Origin: Auanema rhodensis
Taxonomy: Eukaryota; Nematoda; Chromadorea; Rhabditida; Rhabditidae
DNA length: 64,000 nucleotides
Direction of reading: 5' to 3'
Assembly (NCBI GenBank): GCA_964057225.1
Contig: OZ059894.1
Span: 4,526,001-4,590,000, forward strand
Shown: in pieces, positions 50,541 through 63,879 of the stretch
How the letters are laid out: each line of letters begins with the position of its first letter
How positions within the stretch are numbered: the stretch's first letter is position 1
Made by a program: the position numbers and the translations under genes
The notes under the pieces: generated by a model
Told to the model about the DNA's origin: nothing
Database searches by the model: none
Seen by the model: only the letters and a program-made list of their open reading frames with translations

Positions 50541-52296
50541 CTGCGTCGATCTGTGTTATCAGATTTGCGCTAGCTTAAAAATGCACCGAGATATCAACTG
50601 ATATAAGTTCACACTTATATCCTCGATTTTCACCCTGAAGAATTAATTTTTTTCGTTGAATAACATTGTCCATCGTCTTTGCCTTGAAAAATGGAATCTA
50701 AAAACATCTACTTTTTGCTAAATTATTTTGAAATTTTTCGAAAAAATTTTTGTCAAAATGTTTTTGGAAGCAATGTTGAGTGTACATGGAAACTCAACAT
50801 ACACTAATGCATCATTTTTCAAACGATCATAACTTATTTTTGTAACAAGCGTTTCTCAATGTAGTATAGTGCATTCGATGCGGATTTTTAAGCTGCGTCG
50901 ATCTGTGTTATCAGATTTGCGCTAGCTTAAAAATGCACCGAGATATCAACTGATATAAGTTCACACTTATATCCTCGATTTTCACCCTGAAGAATTAATT
51001 TTTTCGTTGAATAACATTGTCCATCGTCTTTGCCTTGAAAAAAGGAATCTAAAAACATCTACTTTTTGCTAAATTATTTTGAAATTTTTCGAAAAAATTT
51101 TTGTCAAAATGTTTTTGGAAGCAATGTTTAGTGTACATGGAAACTCAACATACACTAATGCATCATTTTTCAAACGATCATAACTAATTTTTGTATCAAG
51201 CGTTTTTTAATGTAGTATAGTGCATTCGATCCGGATTTTTAAGCTGCGTCGATCTGTGTTATCAGATTTGCGCTAGCTTAAAAATGCACCGAGATATCAA
51301 CTGATATAAGTTCACACTTATATCCTCGATTTTCACCCTGAAGAATTAATTTTTTCGTTGAATAACATTGTCCATCGTCTTTGCCTTGAAAAATGAAATC
51401 TAAAAACATCTACTTTTTGCTAAATTATTTTGAAATTTTTCGAAAAAATTTTTGTCAAAATGTTTTTGGAAGCAATGTTGAGTGTACATGGAAACTCAAC
51501 ATACACTAATGCATCATTTTTCAAACGATCATAACTAATTTTTGTATTAAGCGTTCTTCAATGTAGTATAGTGCATTCGATGCGGATTTTTAAGCTGCGT
51601 CGATCTGTGTTATCAGATTTGCGCTAGCTTAAAAATGCACCGAGATATCAACTGATATAAGTTCACACTTATATCCTCGATTTTCAACCTGAAGAATTAA
51701 TTTTTTCGTTGAATAACATTGTCCATCGTCTTTGCCTTAAAAAATGGAATCTAAAAACATCTACTTTTTGCTAAATTATTTTGAAATTTTTCGAAAAAAT
51801 TTTTGTCAAAATGTTTTTGGAAGCTATGTTGAGTGTACATGGAAACTCAACATACACTAATGCATCATTTTTCAAACGATCATAACTAATTTTTGTATTA
51901 AGCGTTCTTCAATGTAGTATAGTGCATTCGATCCGGATTTTTAAGCTGCGTCGATCTGTGTTATCAGATTTGCGCTAGCTTAAAAATGCACCGAGATATC
52001 AACTGATATAAGTTCACACTTATATCCTCGATTTTCACCCTGAAGAATTAATTTTTTCGTTGAATAACATTGTCCATCGTCTTTGCCTTGAAAAATGGAA
52101 TCTAAAAACATCTACTTTTTGCTAAATTATTTTGAAATTTTTCGAAAAAATTTTTGTCAAAATGTTTTTGGAAGCAATGTTGAGTGTACATGGAAACTCA
52201 ACATACACTAATGCATCATTTTTCAAACGATCATAACTAATTTTTGTATTAAGCGTTCTTCAATGTAGTATAGTGCATTCGATGCGGATTTTTAAG
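50541..52296. repeat. Overlapping 5-mer duplication, copy 2
   Basis: It repeats 48785-50540, including the extra T (50647-50653), AAATGAAATC (about 51392) and CAACCTG/GCTATG (about 51686-51834). The last monomer differs by GATGCGG in place of GATCCGG, and CGTTTTTGCC in copy 1 is CGTCTTTGCC here. Confidence 0.88.
50647..50653. other. 1-bp T insertion (T7), second occurrence
   Basis: The T-run is T7 as at 48891, exactly 1,756 bp away, within a duplicated block. It shifts the register by a further +1. The shared position supports inheritance through duplication rather than an independent event. Confidence 0.9.
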
Positions 52297-53349
52297 CTGC
52301 GTCGATCTGTGTTATCAGATTTGCGCTAGCTTAAAAATGCACCGAGATATCAACTGATATAAGTTCACACTTATATCCTCGATTTTCACCCTGAAGAATT
52401 AATTTTTTCGTTGAATAACATTGTCCATCGTCTTTGCCTTGAAAAATGGAATCTAAAAACATCTACTTTTTGCTAAATTATTTTGAAATTTTTCGAAAAA
52501 ATTTTTGTCAAAATGTTTTTGGAAGCAATGTTGAGTGTACATGGAAACTCAACATACACTAATGCATCATTTTTCAAACGATCATAACTAATTTTTGTAT
52601 TAAGCGTTCTTCAATGTAGTATAGTGCATTCGATGCGGATTTTTAAGCTGCGTCGATCTGTGTTATCAGATTTGCGCTAGCTTAAAAATGCACCGAGATA
52701 TCAACTGATATAAGTTCACACTTATATCCTCGATTTTCAACCTGAAGAATTAATTTTTTCGTTGAATAACATTGTCCATCGTCTTTGCCTTAAAAAATGG
52801 AATCTAAAAACATCTACTTTTTGCTAAATTATTTTGAAATTTTTCGAAAAAATTTTTGTCAAAATGTTTTTGGAAGCTATGTTGAGTGTACATGGAAACT
52901 CAACATACACTAATGCATCATTTTTCAAACGATCATAACTAATTTTTGTATTAAACGTTCTTCAATGTAGTATAGTGCATTCGATCCGGATTTTTAAGCT
53001 GCGTCGATCTGTGTTATCAGATTTGCGCTAGCTTAAAAATGCACCGAGATATCAACTGATATAAGTTCACACTTATATCCTCGATTTTCACCCTGAAGAA
53101 TTAATTTTTTCGTTGAATAACATTGTCCATCGTCTTTGCCTTGAAAAATGGAATCTAAAAACATCTACTTTTTGCTAAATTATTTTGAAATTTTTCGAAA
53201 AAATTTTTGTCAAAATGTTTTTGGAAGCAATGTTGAGTGTACATGGAAACTCAACATACACTAATGCATCATTTTTCAAACGATCATAACTAATTTTTGT
53301 ATTAAGCGTTCTTCAATGTAGTATAGTGCATTCGATGCGGATTTTTAAG
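52297..53349. repeat. 3-mer segment with TATTAAACG, copy 1
   Basis: Three monomers: GTTCTTC type; CAACCTG/GCTATG type with TATTAAACG (about 52949) and GATCCGG; GTTCTTC type. The same three recur 1,755 bp downstream. Confidence 0.82.
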
Positions 53350-54051
53350 CTGCGTCGATCTGTGTTATCAGATTTGCGCTAGCTTAAAAATGCACCGAGA
53401 TATCAACTGATATAAGTTCACACTTATATCCTCGATTTTCACCCTGAAGAATTAATTTTTTCGTTGAATAACATTGTCCATCGTCTTTGCCTTAAAAAAT
53501 GGAATCTAAAAACATCTACTTTTTGCTAAATTATTTTGAAATTTTTCGAAAAAATTTTTGTCAAAATGTTTTTGGAAGCTATGTTGAGTGTACATGGAAA
53601 CTCAACATACACTAATGCATCATTTTTCAAACGATCATAACTAATTTTTGTATTAAGCGTTCTTCAATGTAGTATAGTGCATTCGATCCGGATTTTTAAG
53701 CTGCGTCGATCTGTGTTATCAGATTTGCGCTAGCTTAAAAATGCACCGAGATATCAACTGATATAAGTTCACACTTATATCCTCGATTTTCACCCTGAAG
53801 AATTAATTTTTTCGTTGAATAACATTGTCCATCGTCTTTGCCTTGAAAAATGGAATCTAAAAACATCTACTTTTTGCTAAATTATTTTGAAATTTTTCGA
53901 AAAAATTTTTGTCAAAATGTTTTTGGAAGCAATGTTGAGTGTACATGGAAACTCAACATACACTAATGCATCATTTTTCAAACGATCATAACTAATTTTT
54001 GTATTAAGCGTTCTTCAATGTAGTATAGTGCATTCGATGCGGATTTTTAAG

Positions 54052-55104
54052 CTGCGTCGATCTGTGTTATCAGATTTGCGCTAGCTTAAAAATGCACCGA
54101 GATATCAACTGATATAAGTTCACACTTATATCCTCGATTTTCACCCTGAAGAATTAATTTTTTCGTTGAATAACATTGTCCATCGTCTTTGCCTTGAAAA
54201 ATGGAATCTAAAAACATCTACTTTTTGCTAAATTATTTTGAAATTTTTCGAAAAAATTTTTGTCAAAATGTTTTTGGAAGCAATGTTGAGTGTACATGGA
54301 AACTCAACATACACTAATGCATCATTTTTCAAACGATCATAACTAATTTTTGTATTAAGCGTTCTTCAATGTAGTATAGTGCATTCGATGCGGATTTTTA
54401 AGCTGCGTCGATCTGTGTTATCAGATTTGCGCTAGCTTAAAAATGCACCGAGATATCAACTGATATAAGTTCACACTTATATCCTCGATTTTCAACCTGA
54501 AGAATTAATTTTTTCGTTGAATAACATTGTCCATCGTCTTTGCCTTAAAAAATGGAATCTAAAAACATCTACTTTTTGCTAAATTATTTTGAAATTTTTC
54601 GAAAAAATTTTTGTCAAAATGTTTTTGGAAGCTATGTTGAGTGTACATGGAAACTCAACATACACTAATGCATCATTTTTCAAACGATCATAACTAATTT
54701 TTGTATTAAACGTTCTTCAATGTAGTATAGTGCATTCGATCCGGATTTTTAAGCTGCGTCGATCTGTGTTATCAGATTTGCGCTAGCTTAAAAATGCACC
54801 GAGATATCAACTGATATAAGTTCACACTTATATCCTCGATTTTCACCCTGAAGAATTAATTTTTTCGTTGAATAACATTGTCCATCGTCTTTGCCTTGAA
54901 AAATGGAATCTAAAAACATCTACTTTTTGCTAAATTATTTTGAAATTTTTCGAAAAAATTTTTGTCAAAATGTTTTTGGAAGCAATGTTGAGTGTACATG
55001 GAAACTCAACATACACTAATGCATCATTTTTCAAACGATCATAACTAATTTTTGTATTAAGCGTTCTTCAATGTAGTATAGTGCATTCGATGCGGATTTT
55101 TAAG
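54052..55104. repeat. 3-mer segment with TATTAAACG, copy 2
   Basis: It matches 52297-53349 at +1,755 bp, with TATTAAACG near 54704. That state occurs only in these two places. Confidence 0.82.
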
Positions 55105-55455
55105 CTGCGTCGATCTGTGTTATCAGATTTGCGCTAGCTTAAAAATGCACCGAGATATCAACTGATATAAGTTCACACTTATATCCTCGATTTTCACCCT
55201 GAAGAATTAATTTTTTCGTTGAATAACATTGTCCATCGTCTTTGCCTTGAAAAAAGGAATCTAAAAACATCTACTTTTTGCTAAATTATTTTGAAATTTT
55301 TCGAAAAAATTTTTGTCAAAATGTTTTTGGAAGCAATGTTGAGTGTACATGGAAACTCAACATACACTAATGCATCATTTTTCAAACGATCATAACTAAT
55401 TTTTGTATCAAGCGTTTCTTAATGTAGTATAGTGCATTCGATCCGGATTTTTAAG

Positions 55456-57210
55456 CTGCGTCGATCTGTGTTATCAGATTTGCGCTAGCTTAAAAATGCA
55501 CCGAGATATCAACTGATATAAGTTCACACTTATATCCTCGATTTTCACCCTGAAGAATTAATTTTTTCGTTGAATAACATTGTCCATCGTCTTTGCCTTG
55601 AAAAATGGAATCTAAAAACATCTACTTTTTGCTGAATTATTTTGAAATTTTTCGAAAAAATTTTTGTCAAAATGTTTTTAGAAGCAATGTTGAGTGTACA
55701 TGGAAACTCAACATACACTAATGCATCATTTTTCAAACGATCATAACTAATTTTTGTATCAAGTGTTTCTCAATGTAGTATAGTGCATTCGATGCGGATT
55801 TTTAAGCTGCGTCGATCTGTGTTATCAGATTTGCGCTAGCTTAAAAATGCACCGAGATATCAACTGATAGAAGTTCACACTTATATCCTCGATTTTCACC
55901 CTGAAGAATTAATTTTTTCGTTGAATAACATTGTCCATCGTCTTTGCCTTGAAAAATGGAATCTAAAAACATCTACTTTTTGCTAAATTATTTTGAAATT
56001 TTTCGAAAAAATTTTTGTCAAAATGTTTTTGGAAGCAATGTTGAGTGTACATGGAAACTCAACATACACTAATGCATCATTTTTCAAACGATCATAACTA
56101 ATTTTTGTATTAAGCGTTCTTCAATGTAGTATAGTGCATTCGATGCGGATTTTTAAGCTGCGTCGATCTGTGTTATCAGATTTGCGCTAGCTTAAAAATG
56201 CACCGAGATATCAACTGATATAAGTTCACACTTATATCCTCGATTTTCACCCTGAAGAATTAATTTTTTCGTTGAATAACATTGTCCATCGTCTTTGCCT
56301 TGAAAAAAGGAATCCAAAAACATCTACTTTTTGCTAAATTATTTTGAAATTTTTCGAAAAAATTTTTGTCAAAATGTTTTTGGAAGCAATGTTGAGTGTA
56401 CATGGAAACTCAACATACACTAATGCATCATTTTTCAAACGATCATAACTAATTTTTGTATCAAGCGTTTCTTAATGTAGTATAGTGCATTCGATCCGGA
56501 TTTTTAAGCTGCGTCGATCTGTGTTATCAGATTTGCGCTAGCTTAAAAATGCACCGAGATATCAACTGATATAAGTTCACACTTATATCCTCGATTTTCA
56601 CCCTGAAGAATTAATTTTTTCGTTGAATAACATTGTCCATCGTCTTTGCCTTGAAAAATGGAATCTAAAAACATCTACTTTTTGCTAAATTATTTTGAAA
56701 TTTTTCGAAAAAATTTTTGTCAAAATGTTTTTGGAAGCAATGTTGAGTGTACATGGAAACTCAACATACACTAATGCATCATTTTTCAAACGATCATAAC
56801 TTATTTTTGTAACAAGCGTTTCTCAATGTAGTATAGTGCATTCGATGCGGATTTTTAAGCTGCGTCGATCTGTGTTATCAGATTTGCGCTAGCTTAAAAA
56901 TGCACCGAGATATCAACTGATATAAGTTCACACTTATATCCTCGATTTTCACCCTGAAGAATTAATTTTTTCGTTGAATAACATTGTCCATCGTCTTTGC
57001 CTTGAAAAAAGGAATCTAAAAACATCTACTTTTTGCTAAATTATTTTGAAATTTTTCGAAAAAATTTTTGTCAAAATGTTTTTGGAAGCAATGTTTAGTG
57101 TACATGGAAACTCAACATACACTAATGCATCATTTTTCAAACGATCATAACTAATTTTTGTATCAAGCGTTTTTTAATGTAGTATAGTGCATTCGATCCG
57201 GATTTTTAAG
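55456..57210. repeat. 5-mer higher-order unit, copy 3 (1,755 bp)
   Basis: It matches 45977-47731 in monomer order and in the private GGAATCCAA (about 56313), which the 47732 copy lacks. It is therefore closest to copy 1 although about 9.5 kb away. That points to a long-range duplication or conversion within the array. Confidence 0.93.
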
Positions 57211-59316
57211 CTGCGTCGATCTGTGTTATCAGATTTGCGCTAGCTTAAAAATGCACCGAGATATCAACTGATATAAGTTCACACTTATATCCTCGATTTT
57301 CACCCTGAAGAATTAATTTTTTCGTTGAATAACATTGTCCATCGTCTTTGCCTTGAAAAATGGAATCTAAAAACATCTACTTTTTGCTGAATTATTTTGA
57401 AATTTTTCGAAAAAATTTTTGTCAAAATGTTTTTAGAAGCAATGTTGAGTGTACATGGAAACTCAACATACACTAATGCATCATTTTTCAAACGATCATA
57501 ACTAATTTTTGTATCAAGTGTTTCTCAATGTAGTATAGTGCATTCGATGCGGATTTTTAAGCTGCGTCGATCTGTGTTATCAGATTTGCGCTAGCTTAAA
57601 AATGCACCGAGATATCAACTGATAGAAGTTCACACTTATATCCTCGATTTTCACCCTGAAGAATTAATTTTTTCGTTGAATAACATTGTCCATCGTCTTT
57701 GCCTTGAAAAATGGAATCTAAAAACATCTACTTTTTGCTAAATTATTATGAAATTTTTCGAAAAAATTTTTGTCAAAATGTTTTTGGAAGCAATGTTGAG
57801 TGTACATGGAAACTCAACATACACTAATGCATCATTTTTCAAACGATCATAACTAATTTTTGTATTAAGCGTTCTTCAATGTAGTATAGTGCATTCGATG
57901 CGGATTTTTAAGCTGCGTCGATCTGTGTTATCAGATTTGCGCTAGCTTAAAAATGCACCGAGATATCAACTGATATAAGTTCACACTTATATCCTCGATT
58001 TTCACCCTGAAGAATTAATTTTTTCGTTGAATAACATTGTCCATCGTCTTTGCCTTGAAAAAAGGAATCTAAAAACATCTACTTTTTGCTAAATTATTTT
58101 GAAATTTTTCGAAAAAATTTTTGTCAAAATGTTTTTGGAAGCAATGTTGAGTGTACATGGAAACTCAACATACACTAATGCATCATTTTTCAAACGATCA
58201 TAACTAATTTTTGTATCAAGCGTTTCTTAATGTAGTATAGTGCATTCGATCCGGATTTTTAAGCTGCGTCGATCTGTGTTATCAGATTTGCGCTAGCTTA
58301 AAAATGCACCGAGATATCAACTGATATAAGTTCACACTTATATCCTCGATTTTCACCCTGAAGAATTAATTTTTTCGTTGAATAACATTGTCCATCGTCT
58401 TTGCCTTGAAAAATGGAATCTAAAAACATCTACTTTTTGCTAAATTATTTTGAAATTTTTCGAAAAAATTTTTGTCAAAATGTTTTTGGAAGCAATGTTG
58501 AGTGTACATGGAAACTCAACATACACTAATGCATCATTTTTCAAACGATCATAACTTATTTTTGTAACAAGCGTTTCTCAATGTAGTATAGTGCATTCGA
58601 TGCGGATTTTTAAGCTGCGTCGATCTGTGTTATCAGATTTGCGCTAGCTTAAAAATGCACCGAGATATCAACTGATATAAGTTCACACTTATATCCTCGA
58701 TTTTCACCCTGAAGAATTAATTTTTTCGTTGAATAACATTGTCCATCGTCTTTGCCTTGAAAAAAGGAATCTAAAAACATCTACTTTTTGCTAAATTATT
58801 TTGAAATTTTTTGAAAAAATTTTTGTCAAAATGTTTTTGGAAGCAATGTTTAGTATACATGGAAACTCAACATACACTAATGCATCATTTTTCAAACGAT
58901 CATAACTAATTTTTGTATCAAGCGTTTTTTAATGTAGTATAGTGCATTCGATCCGGATTTTTAAGCTGCGTCGATCTGTGTTATCAGATTTGCGCTAGCT
59001 TAAAAATGCACCGAGATATCAACTGATATAAGTTCACACTTATATCCTCGATTTTCACCCTGAAGAATTAATTTTTTCGTTGAATAACATTGTCCATCGT
59101 CTTTGCCTTGAAAAATGGAATCTAAAAACATCTACTTTTTGCTAAATTATTTTGCAATTTTTCGAAAAAATTTTTGTCAAAATGTTTTTGGAAGCAATGT
59201 TTAGTGTACATGGAAACTCAACATACACTAATGCATCATTTTTCAAACGATCATAACTAATTTTTGTATCAAGCGTTTTTTAATGTAGTATAGTGCATTC
59301 GATCCGGATTTTTAAG
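57211..59316. repeat. 6-mer higher-order unit, copy 1 (2,106 bp; 5-mer plus one)
   Basis: The first five monomers follow the 5-mer order. A sixth (58966-59316) carries TTTTGCAATTT and a second GTTTAGTG/CGTTTTTTAATG tail. Private changes are ATTATGAAA near 57746 and GTTTAGTATAC near 58848. The fifth monomer has TTTTTTGAAAA in place of TTTTTCGAAAA. The unit repeats at 59317. Confidence 0.92.
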
Positions 59317-61422
59317 CTGCGTCGATCTGTGTTATCAGATTTGCGCTAGCTTAAAAATGCACCGAGATATCAACTGATATAAGTTCACACTTATATCCTC
59401 GATTTTCACCCTGAAGAATTAATTTTTTCGTTGAATAACATTGTCCATCGTCTTTGCCTTGAAAAATGGAATCTAAAAACATCTACTTTTTGCTGAATTA
59501 TTTTGAAATTTTTCGAAAAAATTTTTGTCAAAATGTTTTTAGAAGCAATGTTGAGTGTACATGGAAACTCAACATACACTAATGCATCATTTTTCAAACG
59601 ATCATAACTAATTTTTGTATCAAGTGTTTCTCAATGTAGTATAGTGCATTCGATGCGGATTTTTAAGCTGCGTCGATCTGTGTTATCAGATTTGCGCTAG
59701 CTTAAAAATGCACCGAGATATCAACTGATAGAAGTTCACACTTATATCCTCGATTTTCACCCTGAAGAATTAATTTTTTCGTTGAATAACATTGTCCATC
59801 GTCTTTGCCTTGAAAAATGGAATCTAAAAACATCTACTTTTTGCTAAATTATTTTGAAATTTTTCGAAAAAATTTTTGTCAAAATGTTTTTGGAAGCAAT
59901 GTTGAGTGTACATGGAAACTCAACATACACTAATGCATCATTTTTCAAACGATCATAACTAATTTTTGTATTAAGCGTTCTTCAATGTAGTATAGTGCAT
60001 TCGATGCGGATTTTTAAGCTGCGTCGATCTGTGTTATCAGATTTGCGCTAGCTTAAAAATGCACCGAGATATCAACTGATATAAGTTCACACTTATATCC
60101 TCGATTTTCACCCTGAAGAATTAATTTTTTCGTTGAATAACATTGTCCATCGTCTTTGCCTTGAAAAAAGGAATCTAAAAACATCTACTTTTTGCTAAAT
60201 TATTTTGAAATTTTTCGAAAAAATTTTTGTCAAAATGTTTTTGGAAGCAATGTTGAGTGTACATGGAAACTCAACATACACTAATGCATCATTTTTCAAA
60301 CGATCATAACTAATTTTTGTATCAAGCGTTTCTTAATGTAGTATAGTGCATTCGATCCGGATTTTTAAGCTGCGTCGATCTGTGTTATCAGATTTGCGCT
60401 AGCTTAAAAATGCACCGAGATATCAACTGATATAAGTTCACACTTATATCCTCGATTTTCACCCTGAAGAATTAATTTTTTCGTTGAATAACATTGTCCA
60501 TCGTCTTTGCCTTGAAAAATGGAATCTAAAAACATCTACTTTTTGCTAAATTATTTTGAAATTTTTCGAAAAAATTTTTGTCAAAATGTTTTTGGAAGCA
60601 ATGTTGAGTGTACATGGAAACTCAACATACACTAATGCATCATTTTTCAAACGATCATAACTTATTTTTGTAACAAGCGTTTCTCAATGTAGTATAGTGC
60701 ATTCGATGCGGATTTTTAAGCTGCGTCGATCTGTGTTATCAGATTTGCGCTAGCTTAAAAATGCACCGAGATATCAACTGATATAAGTTCACACTTATAT
60801 CCTCGATTTTCACCCTGAAGAATTAATTTTTTCGTTGAATAACATTGTCCATCGTCTTTGCCTTGAAAAAAGGAATCTAAAAACATCTACTTTTTGCTAA
60901 ATTATTTTGAAATTTTTTGAAAAAATTTTTGTCAAAATGTTTTTGGAAGCAATGTTTAGTGTACATGGAAACTCAACATACACTAATGCATCATTTTTCA
61001 AACGATCATAACTAATTTTTGTATCAAGCGTTTTTTAATGTAGTATAGTGCATTCGATCCGGATTTTTAAGCTGCGTCGATCTGTGTTATCAGATTTGCG
61101 CTAGCTTAAAAATGCACCGAGATATCAACTGATATAAGTTCACACTTATATCCTCGATTTTCACCCTGAAGAATTAATTTTTTCGTTGAATAACATTGTC
61201 CATCGTCTTTGCCTTGAAAAATGGAATCTAAAAACATCTACTTTTTGCTAAATTATTTTGCAATTTTTCGAAAAAATTTTTGTCAAAATGTTTTTGGAAG
61301 CAATGTTGAGTGTACATGGAAACTCAACATACACTAATGCATCATTTTTCAAACGATCATAACTTATTTTTGTAACAAGCGTTTCTCAATGTAGTATAGT
61401 GCATTCGATGCGGATTTTTAAG
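59317..61422. repeat. 6-mer higher-order unit, copy 2 (2,106 bp)
   Basis: It matches 57211-59316 at +2,106 bp, including TTTTTTGAAAA in the fifth monomer and TTTTGCAATTT in the sixth. The sixth monomer has the GTAACAAG tail instead of CGTTTTTTAATG and lacks GTTTAGTG, so its 3' part came from a different monomer type. Confidence 0.92.
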
Positions 61423-62826
61423 CTGCGTCGATCTGTGTTATCAGATTTGCGCTAGCTTAAAAATGCACCGAGATATCAACTGATATAAGTTCACACTTAT
61501 ATCCTCGATTTTCAACCTGAAGAATTAATTTTTTCGTTGAATAACATTGTCCATCGTCTTTGCCTCAAAAAATGGAATCTAAAAACATCTACTTTTTGCT
61601 AAATTATTTTGAAATTTTTCGAAAAAATTTTTGTCAAAATGTTTTTGGAAGCAATGTTGAGTGTACATGGAAACTCAACATACACTAATGCATCATTTTT
61701 CAAACGATCATAACTAATTTTTGTATTAAGCGTTCTTCAATGTAGTATAGTGCATTCGATCCGGATTTTTAAGCTGCGTCGATCTGTGTTATCAGATTTG
61801 CGCTAGCTTAAAAATGCACCGAGATATCAACTGATATAAGTTCACACTTATATCCTCGATTTTCACCCTGAAGAATTAATTTTTTCGTTGAATAACATTG
61901 TCCATCGTCTTTGCCTTGAAAAAAGGAATCTGAAAACATCTACTTTTTGCTAAATTATTTTGAAATTTTTCGAAAAAATTTTTGTCAAAATGTTTTTGGA
62001 AGCAATGTTGAGTGTACATGGAAACTCAACATACACTAATGCATCATTTTTCAAACGATCATAACTAATTTTTGTATTAAGCTTTTCTCAATGTAGTATA
62101 GTGCATTCGATGCGGATTTTTAAGCTGCGTCGATCTGTGTTATCAGATTTGCGCTAGCTTAAAAATGCACCGAGATATCAACTGATATAAGTTCACACTT
62201 ATATCCTCGATTTTCACCCTGAAGAATTAATTTTTTCGTTGAATAACATCGTCCATCGTCTTTGCCTTGAAAAATGGAATCTAAAAACATCTACTTTTTG
62301 CTAAATTATTTTGAAATTTTTCGAAAAAATTTTTGTCAAAATGTTTTTGGAAGCAATGTTGAGTGTACATGGAAACTCAACATACACTAATGCATCATTT
62401 TTCAAACGATCATAACTAATTTTTGTATCAAGCGTTTCTTAATGTAGTATAGTGCATTCGATGCGGATTTTTAAGCTGCGTCGATCTGTGTTATCAGATT
62501 TGCGCTAGCTTAAAAATGCACCGAGATATCAACTGATATAAGTTCACACTTATATCCTCGATTTTCACCCTGAAGAATTAATTTTTTCGTTGAATAACAT
62601 CGTCCATCGTCTTTGCCTTGAAAAATTGAATCTAAAAACATCTACTTTTTGCTAAATTATTTTGAAATTTTTCGAAAAAATTTTTGTCAAAATGTTTTTG
62701 GAAGCAATGTTGAGTGTACATGGAAACTCAACATACACTAATGCATCATTTTTCAAACGATCATAACTAATTTTTGTATCAAGCGTTTCTTAATGTAGTA
62801 TAGTGCATTCGATGCGGATTTTTAAG
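61423..62826. repeat. Mosaic monomers between 6-mer copy 2 and the terminal unit
   Basis: Four monomers: one with CAACCTG and CCTCAAAAAATGG; one with GGAATCTGAAA and AAGCTTTTCTC; then two adjacent similar monomers (62125 and 62476) with CATCGTCC, CGTTTCTTAATG and GATGCGG. CATCGTCC is otherwise confined to the left block (1-6318), and the CTTAATG/GATGCGG combination is specific to this pair. Confidence 0.8.
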
Positions 62827-63879
62827 CTGCGTCGATCTGTGTTATCAGATTTGCGCTAGCTTAAAAATGCACCGAGATATCAACTGATATAAGTTCACAC
62901 TTATATCCTCGATTTTCACCCTGAAGAATTAATTTTTTCGTTGAATAACATTGTCCATCGTCTTTGCCTTAAAAAAAGGAATCTAAAAACATCTACTTTT
63001 TGCTAAATTATTTTGAAATTTTTCGAAAAAATTTTTGTCAAAATGTTTTTAGAAGCAATGTTGAGTGTACATGGAAACTCAACATACACTAATGCATCAT
63101 TTTTCAAACGATCATAACTAATTTTTGTATCAAGTGTTTCTCAATGTAGTATAGTGCATTCGATGCGGATTTTTAAGCTGCGTCGATCTGTGTTATCAGA
63201 TTTGCGCTAGCTTAAAAATGCACCGAGATATCAACTGATAGAAGTTCACACTTATATCCTCGATTTTCACCCTGAAGAATTAATTTTTTCGTTGAATAAC
63301 ATTGTCCATCGTCTTTGCCTTGAAAAATGGAATCTAAAAACATCTACTTTTTGCTAAATTATTTTGAAATTTTTCGAAAAAATTTTTGTCAAAATGTTTT
63401 TGGAAGCAATGTTGAGTGTACATGGAAACTCAACATACACTAATGCATCATTTTTCAAACGATCATAACTAATTTTTGTATTAAGCGTTCTTCAATGTAG
63501 TATAGTGCATTCGATGCGGATTTTTAAGCTGCGTCGATCTGTGTTATCAGATTTGCGCTAGCTTAAAAATGCACCGAGATATCAACTGATATAAGTTCAC
63601 ACTTATATCCTCGATTTTCACCCTGAAGAATTAATTTTTTCGTTGAATAACATTGTCCATCGTCTTTGCCTTGAAAAAAGGAATCTAAAAACATCTACTT
63701 TTTGCTAAATTATTTTGAAATTTTTCGAAAAAATTTTTGTCAAAATGTTTTTGGAAGCAATGTTGAGTGTACATGGAAACTCAACATACACTAATGCATC
63801 ATTTTTCAAACGATCATAACTAATTTTTGTATCAAGCGTTTCTTAATGTAGTATAGTGCATTCGATCCGGATTTTTAAG
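62827..63879. repeat. Start of a further 5-mer-type unit (three monomers)
   Basis: The first monomer has TTTTTAGAAGC and the TATCAAGTGTTTCTC tail, but CTTAAAAAAAGG and GCTAAATT instead of the usual states. It is followed by GATAGAAG/GTTCTTC and an AAAGG/GATCCGG monomer, matching the first three places of the 5-mer family. The unit runs off the window. Confidence 0.82.

Larger units (their letters stand above)
49488..55455. repeat. Array block VIII: GTTCTTC-rich domain with CAACCTG/GCTATG monomers
   Basis: Most monomers here are the AAATGG/GTTCTTCAATG type. They are interspersed with a variant having TTTTCAACCTG, CCTTAAAAAATGG, GGAAGCTATG and GATCCGG at about 49839, 51595, 52648 and 54403. 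At 53350 the same variant keeps CACCCTG, a recombinant. The 3-mer 52297-53349 recurs at 54052-55104, both with the private TATTAAACG. Confidence 0.82.
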
